Source: Gossypium raimondii
Taxonomy: Eukaryota > Streptophyta > Magnoliopsida > Malvales > Malvaceae
DNA length: 64,000 bases
Direction of reading: 5' to 3'
NCBI RefSeq assembly: GCF_025698545.1
Contig: NC_068566.1
Coordinates: 46,045,192-46,109,191, forward strand
This document shows, in pieces, positions 1 to 11,155 of this stretch. Numbering within the stretch: position 1 is the stretch's first letter; the number at the start of each line of letters is the position of its first letter. The notes under the pieces were generated by a model. It worked only from the letters and a program-made list of their open reading frames with translations. It did not search any database and was not told where the DNA came from. The translations under genes and the position numbers were made by a program.

Positions 1-706
1 CAAAACGATGACATATTTTGATGTTTAATGCAATCTGCCATTGTTAGGCCAAGCCAACAGCTGTTTTGGAATGGTATGCAATATTTATGATAAATTTGCA
101 CTTTGACCCTTAAAATTGACAAAATTTTGATTTAATCTTTTAAAAATTATAAATATATAAACTATTAAAACAATAAAATTATTTTTTTACTATCGTAAAA
201 ACATACAATTTAATTCCGGTCAAAAAAAATTCCAAACCTCAGCCACTGACACTATTTTCCCCAAAAGTTCATTGCCAAAAAGAATGGAAAAAGAAAATTG
301 CCCATTTAAGATCAAGCAACAACTTGGTGTTATTTAGATTTGATAAATCCAATTATGTTGTCTATGCAAATATTGTTGAATATCTGAAGTCAATCAACAA
401 CATCAAAATTTCATCAACTGGATTCCTTCACTTATATGTTAAATTCTGTTACTCAAGGAATCAAACACCAGATAAAAAAAAAGTAAGTGGAATGGTAAAT
501 TTTAATTTAAATTTATTATAATTTATAAAATTTTAAATTAATAATGATAAAATTTTGTTTTGATTCTTTAAAATGATAAAAATTTAATTTAATCCTTTAA
601 AAATATTAAGATATAGATTATTAAAATAAAAAAAATATTTAGCCTCACCATCGATAATAAAGAAAACAGACGTTTACCTTAAAACCAAGATGGTAGTTTT
701 CTTTAT
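1..706 (-). pseudogene. HPR3-like gene relic (copy D): intron plus last bases of exon 1
   Basis: Positions 1-675 match the intron of the intact HPR3-like copy at 23253-25035, including its AT-rich stretch and the segment around 324-500. Positions 676-706 match the exon 1 donor and the last roughly 27 coding bases of that copy. Homology then stops and unrelated repeat sequence follows, so the rest of exon 1 is missing. Exon 2 would lie left of the window. The short open frame at 324-521 is intron sequence that recurs in the introns of copies B and C and is not a gene. The relic shows that the tandem HPR3 array once had at least four members. Confidence 0.75.
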
Positions 707-1390
707 GAAAATTAAGAAACTAGTCATTCTACTTTAATGTGTTAGAATTTGTTTGTCATATACAAAATTTAAGAATTTAGTCCAGTTAGGATAAATTGTT
801 AAACATTGCCTCTCAAAACATTAACTTGAAAATCAATAGTTCAATAATTTTTGTATGAAAAGAAGAAGCAAAAGTTAGCAGTTCAATTAGCAAAAATTGA
901 TAGTTCAAGTTTATGAATTTGCCAACAAGTGGACAAACTTCTCAAGTTTTATGAAGTCCAATGACTAAAATTTGACAAATTAAAGTAGAGGGACTAGCTT
1001 TCCAATTTTTGTAAAGTAAAGGAATGAAATTCATAATAAACCCTAAATATTTTAAGTCAATCACGCTCCACAAAAAAATGGGCCGATGTTCGTTTGTTAT
1101 CAAATAATAATAAATAAAAGATTAAATTCTTATAAATTAAAGTAGAATGACTAATTTTAAATTTGTGTAAGGTAAAGAGATGAAATTCATAATTAAGCCT
1201 AAATATATTATGGCAATAACATTTTCTTAACCGCACCCTTGATTGGATTGGACGAAAAAGTGGAAAGAAAATCAATTTTAAGTGTGTTTAGTTAGAAAGA
1301 GAAGTGAGAGAAAAGAAAATAAAAAAGATATTATTTTTATTCTAATGCATAAAAATCAATTATTCCAAATTGAAATAATAGGAAAAGTGA
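707..1390. repeat. Decayed MITE-like repeat block
   Basis: No gene is seen. The block holds an imperfect direct repeat of about 80 bp (about 965-1050 and 1127-1207), each copy with a phrase like AATTAAAGTAGA. An inverted relative lies near 728-760. A further segment around 1073-1125 recurs near 11355-11420, on the other side of the MULE. This is the remains of small non-coding repeats. Confidence 0.4.
1381..1390. repeat. Left target-site duplication of the MULE
   Basis: The 10 bases GGAAAAGTGA directly precede the left end GGGTTTTTCAC of the MULE. The identical 10 bases directly follow its right end at 11146-11155. MULE insertions usually duplicate 9-11 bp, so the pair defines one insertion unit. 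Confidence 0.85.
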
Positions 1391-1637
1391 GGGTTTTTCA
1401 CAAAATAATATAAAAAATTAAAAAATTACCAAAATGTTATAACTTTTTTTTATTTACCAAAATATATATAATTTTTTTATTTACCAAAATATATCAAAAA
1501 AACTAAATAACAAAAAAAGACAAAAAAAAACCTGAACCGATTTGACAACTCCCTGGGTGGAGGGAAGCAGATTGGCAGCACCAAACAAGAGAAGCAGGTT
1601 GGCGGCACCAGTCGAGGGAACCAGGTTGGCGGCACCA
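1391..1637 (+). repeat. Left terminal inverted repeat of the MULE
   Basis: This matches the reverse complement of 10890-11145 almost throughout. The outer part is AT-rich, with the unit ATTTACCAAAATATAT repeated. The inner part carries the subterminal motif TTGGCGGCACCA in several forms (near 1571, 1599, 1627, and a variant near 1652). Repeated subterminal motifs are typical transposase-binding candidates, but that role is inference here. Confidence 0.8.
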
Positions 1638-1941
1638 GTCCTGCCAACTAGATTGGCGGCACTACTCGTGTTATAAACAGCACCTCTGTCCAGTTGAAAC
1701 AAGAAAAATCAGAAGAAAAAAAAAGAAGAGGTGCTGCGGAGAAAAAGAGAAAAAGAGAGAAAGAGAAGAGAAAAATAAGGTATTTTTTTAAAAATAATTT
1801 ATTATGTTATTGTTATTGTTTTGTATAATTTGTATTTTTTTTTGTTTTAGTTTAGTTATTAAGATTAAAATCAATAAAACTCAAATTGATAGTTTTAGTT
1901 AGGGTTTTTTAGCAAAATATTACAAAAAATAAAAATTATAT

Positions 1942-1943
<2 letters not shown>

Positions 1944-1996
<53 letters not shown>
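1944..1996. repeat. (ATT)n microsatellite
   Basis: About 17 nearly perfect ATT/TTA units lie upstream of the MULE transposase gene. It is a simple repeat likely to vary in length between accessions. Confidence 0.95.
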
Positions 1997-2228
1997 GTAA
2001 AAACTAGTATTATTTTTATAGTTAGTTATTAATAATTTTAGTTAGTATTATTTTGTATATAAAATTATTAATATTATTATTGTGTTAGTTATTAGGATTA
2101 GTGGTTAAATGGCTTTCATGTACAAAATTGAATATTGAAACATTAATTTTTTATTTAAGTTATTTATTATCCGTATGAGATGTTTTACGAGATTTTGTTT
2201 ATTTTTGATGATTAAATATTGAAGATGG

Positions 2229-4928
2229 ATGCTAAGTTTTTGTATGCGTTTATTTCAACGAGTCATCTTGACAACAAGTGTTGGATGTGTATTTGAATGT
2301 CAGCAACAAATAGCAATGAGATTTAATAGAAATGTCTCGTTTGATGAAATGAAGGCAATGATTAATGCAAAAATTTTAAGAAGTTGTGGGAGAAGGATAG
2401 TAAAAACTTGCTACAAGTTTCCAGTTTCGACAAATCCAATCAAATTCGTTGAAATGGAACTTGCAGACGATGAAGACGTTGAGACAATAGTCGATCTCTA
2501 CTGTGGGAATGGGAGTGACAAGAATGCACCGATTCACTTATTTGCTGAGTTAGCTGGTATAGATCAAAATGAAGATGTCAATGCATCTGATGAAGAACAC
2601 GGAGCTCAAGAACCGTGGATGGTGGCTCCAATATCATACGTTGATAGTGAATCGACTATGGGTAGGATGGGTATCGACCTGAATATTACACACGATGTTG
2701 ATATGGTTGGTGGTGAAGAAGAATGTGGTTACGAAGAAGAAGGTGGTGGCGATCATTGGGATGAAGAGGTCGACAGTGACGGTGATCCCGATGTGGACGA
2801 TGTACCTGATGATATCGACGATGTACCTGATGATATCGACGATGAAGACATTAACGCTTCTTCGATCGGGGAGCAGATGCGGCATATTTTGATACACAAT
2901 AATCCTGGGCCACACATGTCGCTCATAAACCCCGACGCAGCGTATGTAGCTGAGTTCCCAGAGTACCCTGAAATAGTTCATCGTCACGGGCTGGCCGTAA
3001 CATCTGATGATGAGGAGTTATTCATATGCCAGAGATTCAGCTGTAAAGAAGAGTGCGTATATGCCATCAAACGGTACAACATGAATATATCAGTTGATTA
3101 TAAAGTCCTAGTGTCTACTCCGACAATATATGTTGGGGAGTGTTGGAAGGCAGCCGAAGGCTGCAATTGGCGGGTGCGAGCTGCATTCATTAAAAGTTCT
3201 TAGATGTGGGGGATACGAAAATTTGTTAGTCCTCATACATGCACATCAACACGTATGACAGAAGATCATGGAAAACTTGATTCAAAAATAATATGTACGT
3301 GTATCATGCCAATGGTGAAGGACATGCCGACCATTAAAGTTTCGGTACTGATTGTCAAAATGCAAGCACGATTCCAGTATCGAATCTCATATCGGAAGGC
3401 ATGGATTGCTAAACAAATGGCGATGGAGCAACTGTATGGGGATTACGATTCATCGTATAACGAGCTTCAAGGTTGGATAGCTGCTATGCGGGAGTATGTA
3501 CCGGGGACTGTGATTGAGTTGCAGACAAGACCATATTACGGCCCGGACGGCCAGTTACAGTCAATAAAAAAGATTTTCCATCGGATGTTCTGGACGTTCG
3601 ATCCATGTGTGCGGGCATTTCCCCACTGCAAGCCACTTGTGCAGGTAGATGGGACCTGGCTGTATGGAAAATATACACAGATCCTACTTATTGCGGTTGC
3701 TCAAGACGGCAACAGAAACGTGCTCCCGATAGCATTTGCTATCGTAGATAAAGAGAACATGGAGTCTTGGGAATTCTTCCTCACAAACCTGTGGAGGTAT
3801 GTTATTAGCAACGATAACATTTGCATCATCTCTGATAGAGGGAATGGTTTAATTGCAGCAATCAGGCGTTCCGGTGTGCCGTGGAGATCCTTTTACTACA
3901 TCCGTCACATTGCGGCTAACTTCCACAAAGATTACAAGAATGCAGACTGGAAGAGACAAGTCGTGGCAATGGGTAAATGATAACCTTATATTTTCAATAT
4001 AAGTTGTAATGTTTCATGTTATCGAGTTACTAGAACTTATTTTTCTTAATACGTATGCAGCGTACGAGTTAGAGCCACATATGTTCCGGCAAAAAATGAT
4101 CCGACTTGAGAGTGACATGGAGGGGCAGACAAACACATCTTTTCGACAATGGTTGGGCACAATGGATCCGTGGCAATGGGCTCAAAGTCTTGAAGAGGGC
4201 TTTCGTTATGGCCAAATGACCACAAACTTAGTCGAAGGGATCAACGCTATTTTGTTAAAAACATGTCATCTTCCGATTGCATCTGTATTTTCTGCTACTT
4301 TCTACAGGTGGCTACTTTGATGCCAAGAATGGGTCAGCAGCAAGTCGACCAGATTGAGGCGGGACACGTGTTTGTCGAATATGTCAGGGATACAATGGTC
4401 GCAAACCATCGGTTGGCGAGGTCAATGAATGTAGAAATATATTCATGACGACTGGAAACATTTCGAGTTACTGAAAGCATCAGTCGTCGACCTAGTATAC
4501 CAACTAGGTCCTACGGAGTTGATCTCTGGAACCGACAGTGCGAGTGCAGAAGGTTCGAAACACTTCATTATCATTGTGCGCATGTCGTGGCAGCGTGTGC
4601 TAAAGTTAACGTCAATGTTGAACAATATGTCGATAATGTGTACACGCTGGAGCGCACCTTGCATGTCTGGGAAAATGAGTTCCTCGTCTTGCCTGACCTA
4701 TCTACGTGGGAGGTGCCTCTGACGACTTTCGAGCTTCTCCCAGACAGAGGGCTGCGGAGGAATCCGAGAGGTCGTCCGCAGTCAAGCAGAATCCGTAATG
4801 AAATGGAAATCATGGAGAAGTCTGACGGAAAGCGTTGTGGAATATGCAGGTTAAGTGGTCATAGTCGGAATAAATGCCCTAACCGAAACTTTCATGTTGG
4901 ACAGTCGTCCCGATCGGGTCGTAATTGA
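2229..4928 (+). pseudogene. MuDR-type (MULE) transposase, broken
   Basis: The reading frame opens with an ATG and a PB1-like N-terminus (about residues 30-95). An acidic Asp/Glu region follows, with a duplicated 21-bp unit near 2798-2839. Next comes a MuDR-type zinc DNA-binding region (about 268-320). After an in-frame TAG at 3201-3203 the same frame continues into the MULE DDE domain, with the DGTWLYGKY segment near 3648. A plausible 88-bp intron (3973-4060, GT...AG) restores the frame into AYELEP. A one-base loss near 4311 shifts the frame, and a TGA stands at 4446-4448. The frame then runs open to 4928 through a SWIM finger (CECRRF...CAH, near 4540-4585) and a CCHC knuckle (CGIC...H...C) near 4837-4880. 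The gene would be functional only without two stops and one frameshift, so it is dead. It acts in the nucleus on the element's own ends in active relatives. Confidence 0.88.
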
Positions 4929-5174
4929 CCTAATATTGTAAAATTTTTATGTGTAATGATAAAAAAAGTATACAAATGATTATGATTACATTGTATCCAA
5001 ATTAAGTTATAAAATAGTATATGGCGTTTAGAATTATTAATATTATATCGAAAATGGAGGCATATAACCTTAAATTAAGCTTTAATATAATGCAACTTTA
5101 AAATAATTAAATTGGTAAAAAGAAATTGAACAATAAGCACAATAACTAAAACTAGAATAATTAAATTAGAATAA

Positions 5175-7221
5175 TTAAATTGATACAAAAAGTACAAACG
5201 TGTTAATGTACAAACATGTGCCATACACCCTAAAATTGATGGTTCGATGGTGTAGTCCTAGGGTATACCTATTCGGAGGTCGACAATCACGTTCGGGTGC
5301 CCGATGACGACCGACATTATCATTTAGCGCAGTGGGGTGTAGTAAAATAGAGAGGAAATCATTTTGAGCAGGTCCCTCGTTCGGCGGTGACGAACTTGAT
5401 GCACCTGAGGGAGTCCCATAATGCTGCGGATATGGGCCGAGCGAGTAGGATCCGAATAGTTTGAAGTCGTATGCATATTCTAGCCCTGAGAAGATCGAAA
5501 AATTGTCAGTGCCTAACAAATCCAGATGATAGCTATCTGAACCGACAAATCCAGATTGTTCCAGATCTGGCTGGGGCTCCTGCTCGGGCTCTGGTGGTTC
5601 TGGAGAATAATATGCCATGGGATTCGGATCATGCTGGGCCACTGTGGCCGATCCCCCATGTCGCTGCATGTGCGGGGCGATTACAATCGACTGGCCTCCG
5701 AATAAATATGGCTTCCCGCAACTATAGTACCATTGCATATACTCTAATGATGGTTGCGAGTCGGTAGCCATAACCATCTGAAGTCTTCGACGAAATCGAT
5801 CGTTCCACAGCGCTACAAATTACCGGTGCTTAATTCCCCAATCCATCATCAATTTTCCTCTCTTATTCTTGCCGTGAACTTCTCCCACCTCACACGGCGG
5901 ATCCGGGATAGGTTGGATGCAGCCAAACTGTCGTAGCACCCGATCCTTGTGATACCACTCGACCATGTTGAAATTTATAATTAGTGCGTTAGTGCACCAT
6001 ATGTACGAATGCACGTACGCAGACGAGGGTACCACGACTATAATTTCTGGCGTTCGGTACGGCGTTCGGTACGGCGTCCATATAAACTGCATGATTAATA
6101 ACATGGTTATAATTAGCCATAACGTGCGCGTAAGATATAGAAAGTAAGATGTCATGAATATTAGAATAGCATCTTACCCCATCTCGGGCATACTGTTCAA
6201 TCATGAGGCGGTATAGCGGGACATTGTACGACTTCTCGATACCCGGACGAGCACTCCACCTACAAAAAACAAATATAGGGTTTAGAGTTGGTAACATTAG
6301 TCAATATATTATGACTACAAATAATGAGAAGTTATATTTTATCACATGTTCAGCAGTGGATAAACATACGGTTGGTGTCTAACCGATGCCAAAAATGGCA
6401 TCCGATACAGCGCCCAGGACTGCAGCAGTGAGAGGCATCCGCCAATGTCGCGAACTTTCGGATCTGTCGCCCGACAAAGCTCTCGATACAAGACTGCTAG
6501 CACGGCTGAGCCCCAGCTATAGGAGCTAACAGTGGACAAGTCAGCTAACAGGGGCAAGTACATCAAATGTACCTTGTCGTTGCTTGCATCAGGCATGATT
6601 TCTCCCTCTATGATATACATGATGTACGCTCGAGCAGCGCACATCAACTCGCCTTCAGTGGCTGTCGCTGATAATTGTCCATACTTGGCTTTCAGCCATG
6701 TAAATTGTACGCCCGAAAAATATGACTCACCGTCTCCTGGTGAGTCTCCTAGAAGCTGATAGCAAAGTGCATCCGGATTGGTAAATGTAGATAATCCTGT
6801 TACGGGACTCCCGTCAATTGAGAGTCCAAGCTGCAACGCTACATCCTCCAAGGTCACCGTGCACTCCCCACACGGAAAATGAAAAGTGTGGGTCTCCGGG
6901 CGCCACCGCTTCACTAGCGCAGATAATAAATCAAAGCGCAAGACGGTGTACCGGATCTGTGCTACGGACCTAAATCCGGCTAGCTCTAAGTACGGCATCA
7001 ACCGTGCATCCGGAGTATTCTTCAAAACACTCACACGGCCCCTTAAAACTCGGTACGAGTCCTGATAGTTTTAAATTACAGAAAAAATTTTACGATAACA
7101 TTATTTCTTTGTACGTCTATCCTTTTTAAATAAATAGAACCCGTGATTAATAAATAATAACTCATACCGCGTTATTAACCGCATCAGATATGTGGCTTTT
7201 GCTGCTAATCAATGAAGCCAT
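5175..7221 (-). pseudogene. Plant mobile domain (MAIN/MAIL-like) gene carried by the MULE, broken
   Basis: Four exons can be modelled: 7221-7168 (starts MASLISSK), 7061-6346, 6259-6178, and 6086 to about 5175, all with GT-AG boundaries. The protein has the plant mobile domain pattern, for example RWRPETHTFHFPCGE, then LEDVALQLGL, then a DRVLRQFG segment in exon 4. This is the domain of MAIN, MAIL1 and the plant 'phosphatase 7 long form' proteins, which act in gene silencing and genome integrity. An in-frame TAA at 5820-5822 interrupts exon 4, although the frame continues open for 200 further codons with a Pro/Glu-rich tail. A 12-bp tandem duplication (about 6052-6075) adds a TPYR repeat. Convergent orientation to the transposase and the position between the TIRs show that it travels with the element. 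Its role in transposition is unknown. Confidence 0.8.
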
Positions 7222-8283
7222 TACGATGCCTGCAAGTTGAAAAAAAAGTTAGTAAAAAACTCTTACTTCGGCCATTTGTTCATATTTTTTTCTCCGCATT
7301 TTATTACTTTAAAAAATATCTTCATTTCTAATTTTATAATTTTACATAATGTTTTAAATTTATTAATTTAGTGTGTTTTAAAATTAATTTAGTGTAAAAA
7401 CCATTATCCCCGCCATTTACTCGTATTATTTAGTGTATTTAGTGTAAAATTAATTTATAAATTTAGTGTGTTTTTTTCTGTTTTTTTTTTTTTGTTTTTA
7501 CTTTTTTGATATATTTTGGTAAATAAAAAAATTATATATATTTTGGTAAATAAAAAAGTTATAATATTTTGGTAATTTTTATTTTTTATGTTATTTTTTA
7601 TAAAACCCATAATAAAACATTACAAAATAATAAAATATTAAAAATACAAAAATATTATATATATTTTTATTGACCAAAATAAAAAATACTAAAACGGGTT
7701 TTTATTTGGTGTAAGAAAAAATCATTATCCCCGCCATTTGCTCGTATTTTTTCTCGATTTTTATTACTTTCAATAAAAATATATCTTTTTATTTTATTAC
7801 TTTATATTATTTCATTACATTTTTTAAAATATTTGTATTAACTATTTCTCAATTTTTAAAAGTTAGTAATACACTTTTATTTTGGCCATTTGTTCGTATT
7901 TTCTCTCCGCATTTTATTATTTTAAAAATATCGTCATTTTAAATTTTATAATTTTATACTTTTTCAGTGCATTATGTTTAAAATTTATTAAAGATATAAT
8001 TTTTTTCGCATTTTCTTACTTTCGTGAATATATAATTTTCGTTTTTTCTTTTCGTATTTTTGTTTTCTTAAATATATTTCTTTATCATTTTACTTTTAAT
8101 GTTATTTTCCTAACAAAACTAATTTCAACATCCTAAGTCAATTTCATAAAAAATTCTAATCAACATATAATGTACATACCATGAATTTTTTCATGCTAAA
8201 TATATCTCAAAATTATATATCCTAAATAAATTAATAAAATACGTAAAATGTACTTAACATTATTTTTAACACACAAATATTAC
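7222..8283. other. Non-coding AT-rich MULE interior with internal repeats
   Basis: No gene is seen. Four diverged copies of a unit containing GCCATTTGCTCGTATTTT start near 7264, 7396, 7724 and 7874, each followed by a T-rich stretch. Positions 7480-7608 are another copy of the outer right terminus of the element (the GATATATTTTGGTAAATAAA repeats, ending in AAAACCC). The open frame at 7882-8136 is low-complexity Phe/Ile-rich sequence without any recognisable protein signature. Confidence 0.6.
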
Positions 8284-8772
8284 AAAATCTTAAATTAATA
8301 ATAAAATTACCTTATTTTCTTTTTTTTCCTTGCTTTTCTTCTTCTTCTTTCATTTTTTTTCTCTTCTCCTTTCCTTTTCTTTCCTAATTTTTCTTTCTTT
8401 CCTCCCCTTTCCTTTTCTTTCCTTCTTTTTCTTTCTTTCCTCTCCTTTCCTTTTCCTTCTTTTTCTTTCTTCCTTTCTTTCTTCTTCTTCCCCTCTCCTT
8501 CTTCCCCCACCAACCGACCACCCTTAAATTCAAGGGTGGTGCATATGAGGATCCTCCACCGGTGCCGCCAACAGGATCCCTTGTTTGGTGCCGCCAACCC
8601 GCTTCCCTCCACCTGTGGAGTTGTCAAATCGATTCGAGTTTTTTTTGTTTTTTATTTTTTTATTTTTTATTTTTTGATATATTTTGGTAAATAAAAAATT
8701 ATATATTTTTGGTAAATAAAAAAGTTATAACATTTTGGTAATTTTTATTTTTATATTATTTTGTAAAAACCC
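8284..8772 (-). repeat. Internal copy of the MULE right terminal region
   Basis: This is nearly collinear with 10623-11145. It shares the start (AAAATCTTAAATTAATAAT), a long polypyrimidine tract, the phrase AAATTCAAGGGTGGT, GGTGCCGCCAAC motifs and the AT-rich end ...GTAAAAACCC. No copy of the flanking GGAAAAGTGA follows it, so it is not the true outer end of the insertion. The Lys/Glu-rich minus-strand frame at 8307-8627 is a product of the polypyrimidine tract and not a gene. Confidence 0.8.
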
Positions 8773-10091
8773 CATGATTCTCTTAAAATTATAAATTTTA
8801 ATTTAGATTTTTATAACTTATAAAATTTTAAATTAGTAAAAGTAAAATTACATTTTAGTCTTCTAAAATGATAAAATAATTTATCTCTTTAAAATTATAA
8901 AGATATAGTGTATTAAAATATACAATTTAATTCCACCCGGAAAGATTTTCGACTCCACCACGTCCACATGGACATGAAAGTGCTTTTTTTTAATCATGGA
9001 GAAAAATTAATGAGGAAAATAATAACATTTGAATAATTATTTTAGGAAGTGATTATGTTTTGATATTAATATTAGTTTATAGTATGTTATATATGTATAT
9101 ATATCATATATGTTAGAAAATTTGGTTAAGAAAATAATTATTTTAGGTATAGCGAAAGTTTAAGAATTTTTTAAAATCGGTTCAGTTTAGAAATCAATTT
9201 TGTTGCATAGTGAAAAATAAAAAATAAAAAATTGAGCAGTTGTGTTATTTATAGAAATAAACCTTAACCAAATTTGTATCTATGCTTTGAGTAAGGTGAC
9301 TTGATTTGTTCTCTGGCTTTCGACCAACACTGTCTTCTCTACTATTCTCAAATTTCAATTTGCTTAGAGTGTGCGCTCTAATTTCACAAATCGATTGCAC
9401 AAAATGAAAAATTATTAATTTTCCGGTGAGGATAATTAATTATCTATTTTAGGAACAAAACCCGATAAACTGAGCTCTCAAGAAAATAACATTTAACTTA
9501 GTATAAATTCTAACTATTTTTTGGTAGACTAGCGGTGCTCAATGTTGTGTGTTTATGACTTGAGCTATGTTCCTTTATATAGTGAAGTTGCAAGAATTTT
9601 GGTTGAATAAGAGTTAAATAAATAGTATTATTTAGTAGGAAAATGAAAATATTTCTTATTAAGAATACCTAGGGGCCGCGACAAGTGACACCTAGTATCT
9701 ATGACTAGTAATTAAATGAATATACGACACATAGTAATGCTAGACGAATGACCTATGGCCATGTTTTTTTTTTATCTATCGTGTAATGCTAATAAAATGA
9801 TATCATTTACCTATTATTGGATTAGGAATTCCGCTGTGAATGATGCTACATACTACAAAAGTCGTATACCTAACGCACTAGCTCCAAGTATACAAATGAA
9901 TATACTATACTCTTAGGGCACCAGATCCAACATACCCTTCCCTCACTTGAAGGAGTATTTGGAGTGCTCAGAAGTTGTTGGAATCTAATATTGAATGGTA
10001 GATTAGTACGAGGGAGGGTGTTTCCATTTGGCAGAACCACTGGTTACTGGGTTCAAGTAATTGCAATATTCAAGACTCGAATGTCAAGGTT
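8773..10091. other. Unassigned AT-rich sequence between two MULE right termini
   Basis: No gene is seen. Positions 8780-8950 resemble a dispersed AT-rich repeat also found in the HPR3 introns and near 54470-54610 (phrases such as TACAATTTAATTCC). The remainder has no recognisable protein or repeat end. It lies inside the outer target-site duplication, so it moved with the element or was inserted later. Confidence 0.4.
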
Positions 10092-10622
10092 TGTAACACC
10101 CCAAACCCGACCTAGATGTTATTGCCGAATCTGGCGTGTCACATTGAAGTGTTTTTCGAAAACCATATTTTCATTAAAAACCTTTCTTGAAATTTTAAAC
10201 TTCTTGTCATTTAAAACTTGTATAAAATCTTAGTTTGCGTTTGTTCATTTTCGAGCTAGGTTTATTAAAGAAAAGTTGTTACCTTCAAACCTTATTGTTG
10301 CAGAAGTTTAATTTAAACAAATGATTTACGAAAATGTGATATTTAAAAATTGAGGTGCGAAAATGTAGTGTTAGAAAACAGTTATTGTTTTGGAAAACTG
10401 TGTTCTACTTCTAGCAAATATAAATCCCAATCAGATAAAATCCCAAATTTAAACACCAGAAATTATTGAGGCCTTTTTACAACCCGAATCAAAATCAAAT
10501 TTCTTGAGTAAATGAGCAAAACAGAATAAAATATGTGCAGTCGTATGGCCCTCTCTGAGTCCCTTGTAGCTCCGAACCGTCTAACACTGGAGATTACCTG
10601 AAAGATTAAGAATGGGGAGAGT
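10092..10622 (+). repeat. LTR-like retroelement fragment
   Basis: It starts with TGTAACACCCCAAACCCGAC, an LTR-like start I associate with cotton Ty3-gypsy elements, and ends where the next MULE terminal copy begins (AAAATCTTAAATT). No matching second LTR, CA end or target-site duplication is found, so it is a truncated fragment at best. Family assignment is from recall only. Confidence 0.35.
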
Positions 10623-11145
10623 TCACGAAAATCTTAAATTAATAATAAAAATTACCTTATTTTCTTTTTTTTCCTTCCTTTTTCTTCTTCTTCTTTCTTT
10701 TTTTTTTCTCTTCTCCTTTCCTTTTCTTTCCTTATTTTTCTTTCTTTCCTCCCCTCCCCTTTCCTTTTCTTTCCTTCTTTTTCTTTCTTTCCTCTCCTTT
10801 CCTTTTCCTTCTTTTTCTTTCTTCCTTTCTTTCTTCTTCTTCCCCTCTCCTTCTTCCCCCCACCAACCGACCACCCTTATATTCAAGGGTGGTGCCGCCA
10901 ACAGGGTTGCCTCAACTGGTGCCGCCAACCTGCTTCCCTTGTTTGGTACCGCCAACTTGCTTCCCTCCACTCAGGGAGTTGTTAAATCGGTTCAGGTTTT
11001 TTTTTCTGTCTTTTTTTGTTTTGTTTTTTAATTTTTTTGATATATTTTGGTAAATAAAAAAATTATATATTTTTTGGTAAATAAAAAAAAGTTATAACAT
11101 TTTGATAATTTTTTATTTTTTTATATTATTTTTGTAAAAAAACCC
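10623..11145 (-). repeat. Right terminal region of the MULE including its TIR
   Basis: An inner polypyrimidine tract (about 10660-10860) leads into the true right TIR at 10890-11145, the inverted match of 1391-1637. The TIR carries several GGTGCCGCCAAC motifs and ends ...AAAAAAACCC, followed at once by the duplicated GGAAAAGTGA. The two long frames here (10612-11031 plus, 10623-10970 minus) are low-complexity artefacts. Confidence 0.85.
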
Positions 11146-11155
11146 GGAAAAGTGA
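11146..11155. repeat. Right target-site duplication of the MULE
   Basis: GGAAAAGTGA is identical to 1381-1390 and abuts the right TIR. The perfect match suggests either a fairly recent insertion or chance preservation. Confidence 0.85.

Larger units (their letters stand above)
1391..11145. mobile_element. Mutator-like element (MULE) with MuDR-type transposase and plant mobile domain gene
   Basis: A 9755-bp unit starts with GGGTTTTTCACAAAATAATA and ends with the inverted equivalent. It is flanked by the identical 10-bp duplication GGAAAAGTGA. The terminal inverted repeats are roughly 250 bp (1391-1637 and 10890-11145). It carries a MuDR-type transposase gene (+) and, converging on it, a plant mobile domain gene (-). 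Plant mobile domains are known from other plant transposons. Both genes have premature stops, so this copy is not autonomous. Extra copies of the right terminus lie inside at 7480-7608 and 8284-8772, and foreign-looking sequence at 8773-10622 sits between the last two termini, so the unit is a composite. Confidence 0.85.

Noticed and set aside
5471-5767. Plus-strand frame of 98 codons within the mobile domain gene, and similar frames opposite the HPR3 exons (for example 15051-15377, 23248-23574)
   Set aside because: They are antisense shadows of coding exons and have no family features of their own.
8307-8627. Lys/Glu-rich minus-strand frame of 106 codons (and the twin at 10623-10970)
   Set aside because: Both arise from the polypyrimidine tract of the MULE terminal region. 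The repeat explains them and there is no protein pattern.
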